From: Planctomycetaceae bacterium
Lineage (GTDB): Bacteria; Planctomycetota; Planctomycetia; Pirellulales; UBA1268
Assembly: GCA_947453875.1 (NCBI GenBank)
Contig: CANGIH010000133.1
Coordinates: forward strand, 1 to 6,742
Direction of reading: 5' to 3'
DNA: 6,742 nucleotides
The translations under genes and the position numbers were made by a program. The notes under the pieces were generated by a model. It searched no databases, was not told the origin of the DNA, and saw only the letters and a list, made by a program, of their open reading frames with translations. Every line of letters starts with the position of its first letter. The stretch's first letter is position 1. This document shows positions 5,670-6,742 of this stretch, one piece after another.

Positions 5670-6536
5670 TCAGGCGCCGGAGGCCTTCGGTGGCAGGCTG
5701 ACGCCCATCCGCTCCATCAGCCGCTGCATGTCCTCCCAGACATCCCGCTTGGCCGATGGGTTCCGCAGCAGGTAGGAGGGGTGGTAGGTGCAGATCACGG
5801 TCGCTGAACCATGCTGAAACCAGCGGCCGCGCAGCTTGCCAATCGTCTCGTCGGTGCGGAGAAGCGACTGGGCGGCCGAGGTCCCGAGGCAGCAGATGTA
5901 CTCCGGGCCGATCGCCTCGATCTGCCGTTCAAAAAAGCCGCGGCAATTGGCCACCTCCTCCGGCTCCGGACGGCGGTTGTCCGGGGGGCGGCACTTGAGG
6001 ACATTGAGAATGTAGACCTGTTCACGGGTGAGCGTGCAGGCCTCGATGATCTTCGTGAGCAACTGACCGGCCCGCCCCACAAAGGGCTCGCCTGATGCAT
6101 CCTCATCGGCACCAGGAGCCTCGCCGAGGAAACAGAGGCGGGCCGCGGGATTGCCACTGCCAAAGACGGTGTGCGTGCGGGCCGCGGCAAGATGGGTGCA
6201 GGCCCGGCACCCCGCCACCTCCTCGCGGAGCACATCGAGCGTCGCCAGCCGGCTTGTACCAGGCTTCTCACGTCGTGGTTTGGCGGCAGCGTTGACGGAA
6301 GAGGAGGCCTTGGTCGGAGCGGGCGGCGTCACGAGTGGCGAGGCCGGTTGCAACGAGCCGGCGAGCGCCATGGCCTCGCCAGAGTCATGCTGCGGGGCGC
6401 CTGGCTTGGCACGGGGAAGGTCGAGCAGGCCGGCATCGGCGAGACTCTCCAACCGCTGCTTCACCGCGCGCGGCGACCTCGGCACGGAACGCTTCCGGCC
6501 ATCAGAAGCGGGACGATCCTCGGACGAGCGGGCCAT
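5670..6536 (-). CDS. Family 4 uracil-DNA glycosylase (4Fe-4S)
   Basis: Removes uracil from DNA to start base-excision repair. The 288-aa protein has a catalytic domain from about residue 97 to 280. The four cysteines expected to hold the 4Fe-4S cluster are C110 and C113 (GCRAC), C182 (LKCRPPDNRRP) and C198 (ANC). Motif A is GEAPGADEDASGEPFVGRAG (138-157), with the short GEPFVG signature of this family. ILNVLKCRPP (176-185) follows, and motif B is HPSYLLRNP (252-260). The family core is about 190-220 aa. Here about 95 residues precede it: a basic stretch, a helix-like segment (AVKQRLESLADAGLLDLP, 24-41) and a Pro/Ala/Ser-rich linker (42-95). This extension could mediate DNA or partner contacts; its role is unknown. 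The start at 6536 has GGAG 6 nt upstream. It lies 39 bp after the stop of the right-edge gene, so the two probably share a transcript. Confidence 0.95.
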   Translation of the reverse strand: MARSSEDRPASDGRKRSVPRSPRAVKQRLESLADAGLLDLPRAKPGAPQHDSGEAMALAGSLQPASPLVTPPAPTKASSSVNAAAKPRREKPGTSRLATLDVLREEVAGCRACTHLAAARTHTVFGSGNPAARLCFLGEAPGADEDASGEPFVGRAGQLLTKIIEACTLTREQVYILNVLKCRPPDNRRPEPEEVANCRGFFERQIEAIGPEYICCLGTSAAQSLLRTDETIGKLRGRWFQHGSATVICTYHPSYLLRNPSAKRDVWEDMQRLMERMGVSLPPKASGA

Positions 6537-6542
6537 CGGCGA

Positions 6543-6546
6543 CTCC
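6543..6546 (-). promoter_or_regulatory. Ribosome binding site of the uracil-DNA glycosylase gene
   Basis: GGAG on the minus strand, 6 nt before the ATG at 6536. The spacing is near ideal. This supports translation from 6536 and hence the long N-terminal extension being real protein. Confidence 0.55.
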
Positions 6547-6575
6547 GATCCATCGGAATGTCGGCATGAAGAGCG

Positions 6576-6742
6576 TCAGAGAGCTCGCCTGTGCCGTTTT
6601 GGCCCCCGTCCCTTGCCGAGCAGCGACGCAGACGAAGGCTTCTTCGGCGGTTCCGGTTCCGCGGCTGGAGGAGCCGCACCATCGGCACCAACAAAAGCTC
6701 CACCGGGACCGGTCTGCTGGATCGGCGCCGCCTTGGCACGAC
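6576..6742 (-). CDS. C-terminal end of an unidentified protein (cut by right edge)
   Basis: Starting with the codon at 6740-6738, the minus-strand frame reads 54 codons to a TGA at 6578-6576, with the upstream part beyond the window. The visible tail is AAPIQQTGPGGAFVGADG, then Ala/Pro/Glu-rich sequence, then a basic end (LLGKGRGPKRHRRAL). No domain is recognisable, and a disordered tail of this kind can end many proteins. Of the three minus-strand frames, one is Arg-rich and runs into the glycosylase gene out of phase, and another is rich in Cys and Trp. This frame alone has plausible protein composition and stops neatly 39 bp before the glycosylase start, as expected for an upstream operon partner. 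The identity is open. Confidence 0.5.
   Translation of the reverse strand, partial: RAKAAPIQQTGPGGAFVGADGAAPPAAEPEPPKKPSSASLLGKGRGPKRHRRAL

Noticed and set aside
4849..5775. 308-aa plus-strand frame over the lipoprotein and glycosylase ends
   Set aside because: Arg/Gly/His-rich with no domain or signal, and it runs into the conserved glycosylase C-terminus on the opposite strand.
6461..6739. 92-aa minus-strand frame at the right edge
   Set aside because: Very Arg-rich and overlaps the start of the glycosylase gene out of phase.

Overview
The window looks like ordinary core chromosome of a high-GC planctomycete, probably near the Pirellulales. This placement rests on three things recalled from family knowledge: the style of the LeuRS insertions, a short lipoprotein with an M-C-x-x-P-F-D-Y motif after its lipobox, and an AMP-ligase N-terminus resembling planctomycete homologues. 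No database was searched. There is no sign of a mobile element, CRISPR array, tRNA or rRNA.

Layout: (1) 1-318, minus strand: the 5' part (106 codons) of an AMP-binding acyl-CoA/acyl-ACP synthetase-like gene running off the left edge. (2) 319-435: a 117-bp divergent intergenic region with overlapping back-to-back -10-like boxes and an inverted repeat. (3) 436-3225, plus: leuS, complete leucyl-tRNA synthetase (929 aa). (4) 3226-3381: a 156-bp gap with a UUCG-loop hairpin, three related CGGTTTTC-type repeats and a good candidate promoter. (5) 3382-4698, plus: glgC, complete ADP-glucose pyrophosphorylase (438 aa) of the cyanobacterial/plant sequence type. (6) 4711-5379, minus: a low-complexity lipoprotein, convergent with glgC across 12 bp. 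(7) 5380-5669: a 290-bp gap with a weak terminator candidate and an inverted repeat. (8) 5670-6536, minus: a family 4 (4Fe-4S) uracil-DNA glycosylase with a long N-terminal extension. (9) 6576-6742, minus: the C-terminal 54 codons of an unidentified gene entering from the right edge, 39 bp upstream of the glycosylase and probably co-transcribed with it.

The genes do not form one pathway: lipid/acyl activation, translation, glycogen synthesis, envelope and DNA repair sit side by side. The only likely operon is the right-edge gene plus the glycosylase. I found no convincing new biological system. The most useful second looks are the compact leuS divergent control region, the repeat cluster before glgC, the modified LeuRS zinc regions and insertion, and the plant-type GlgC.
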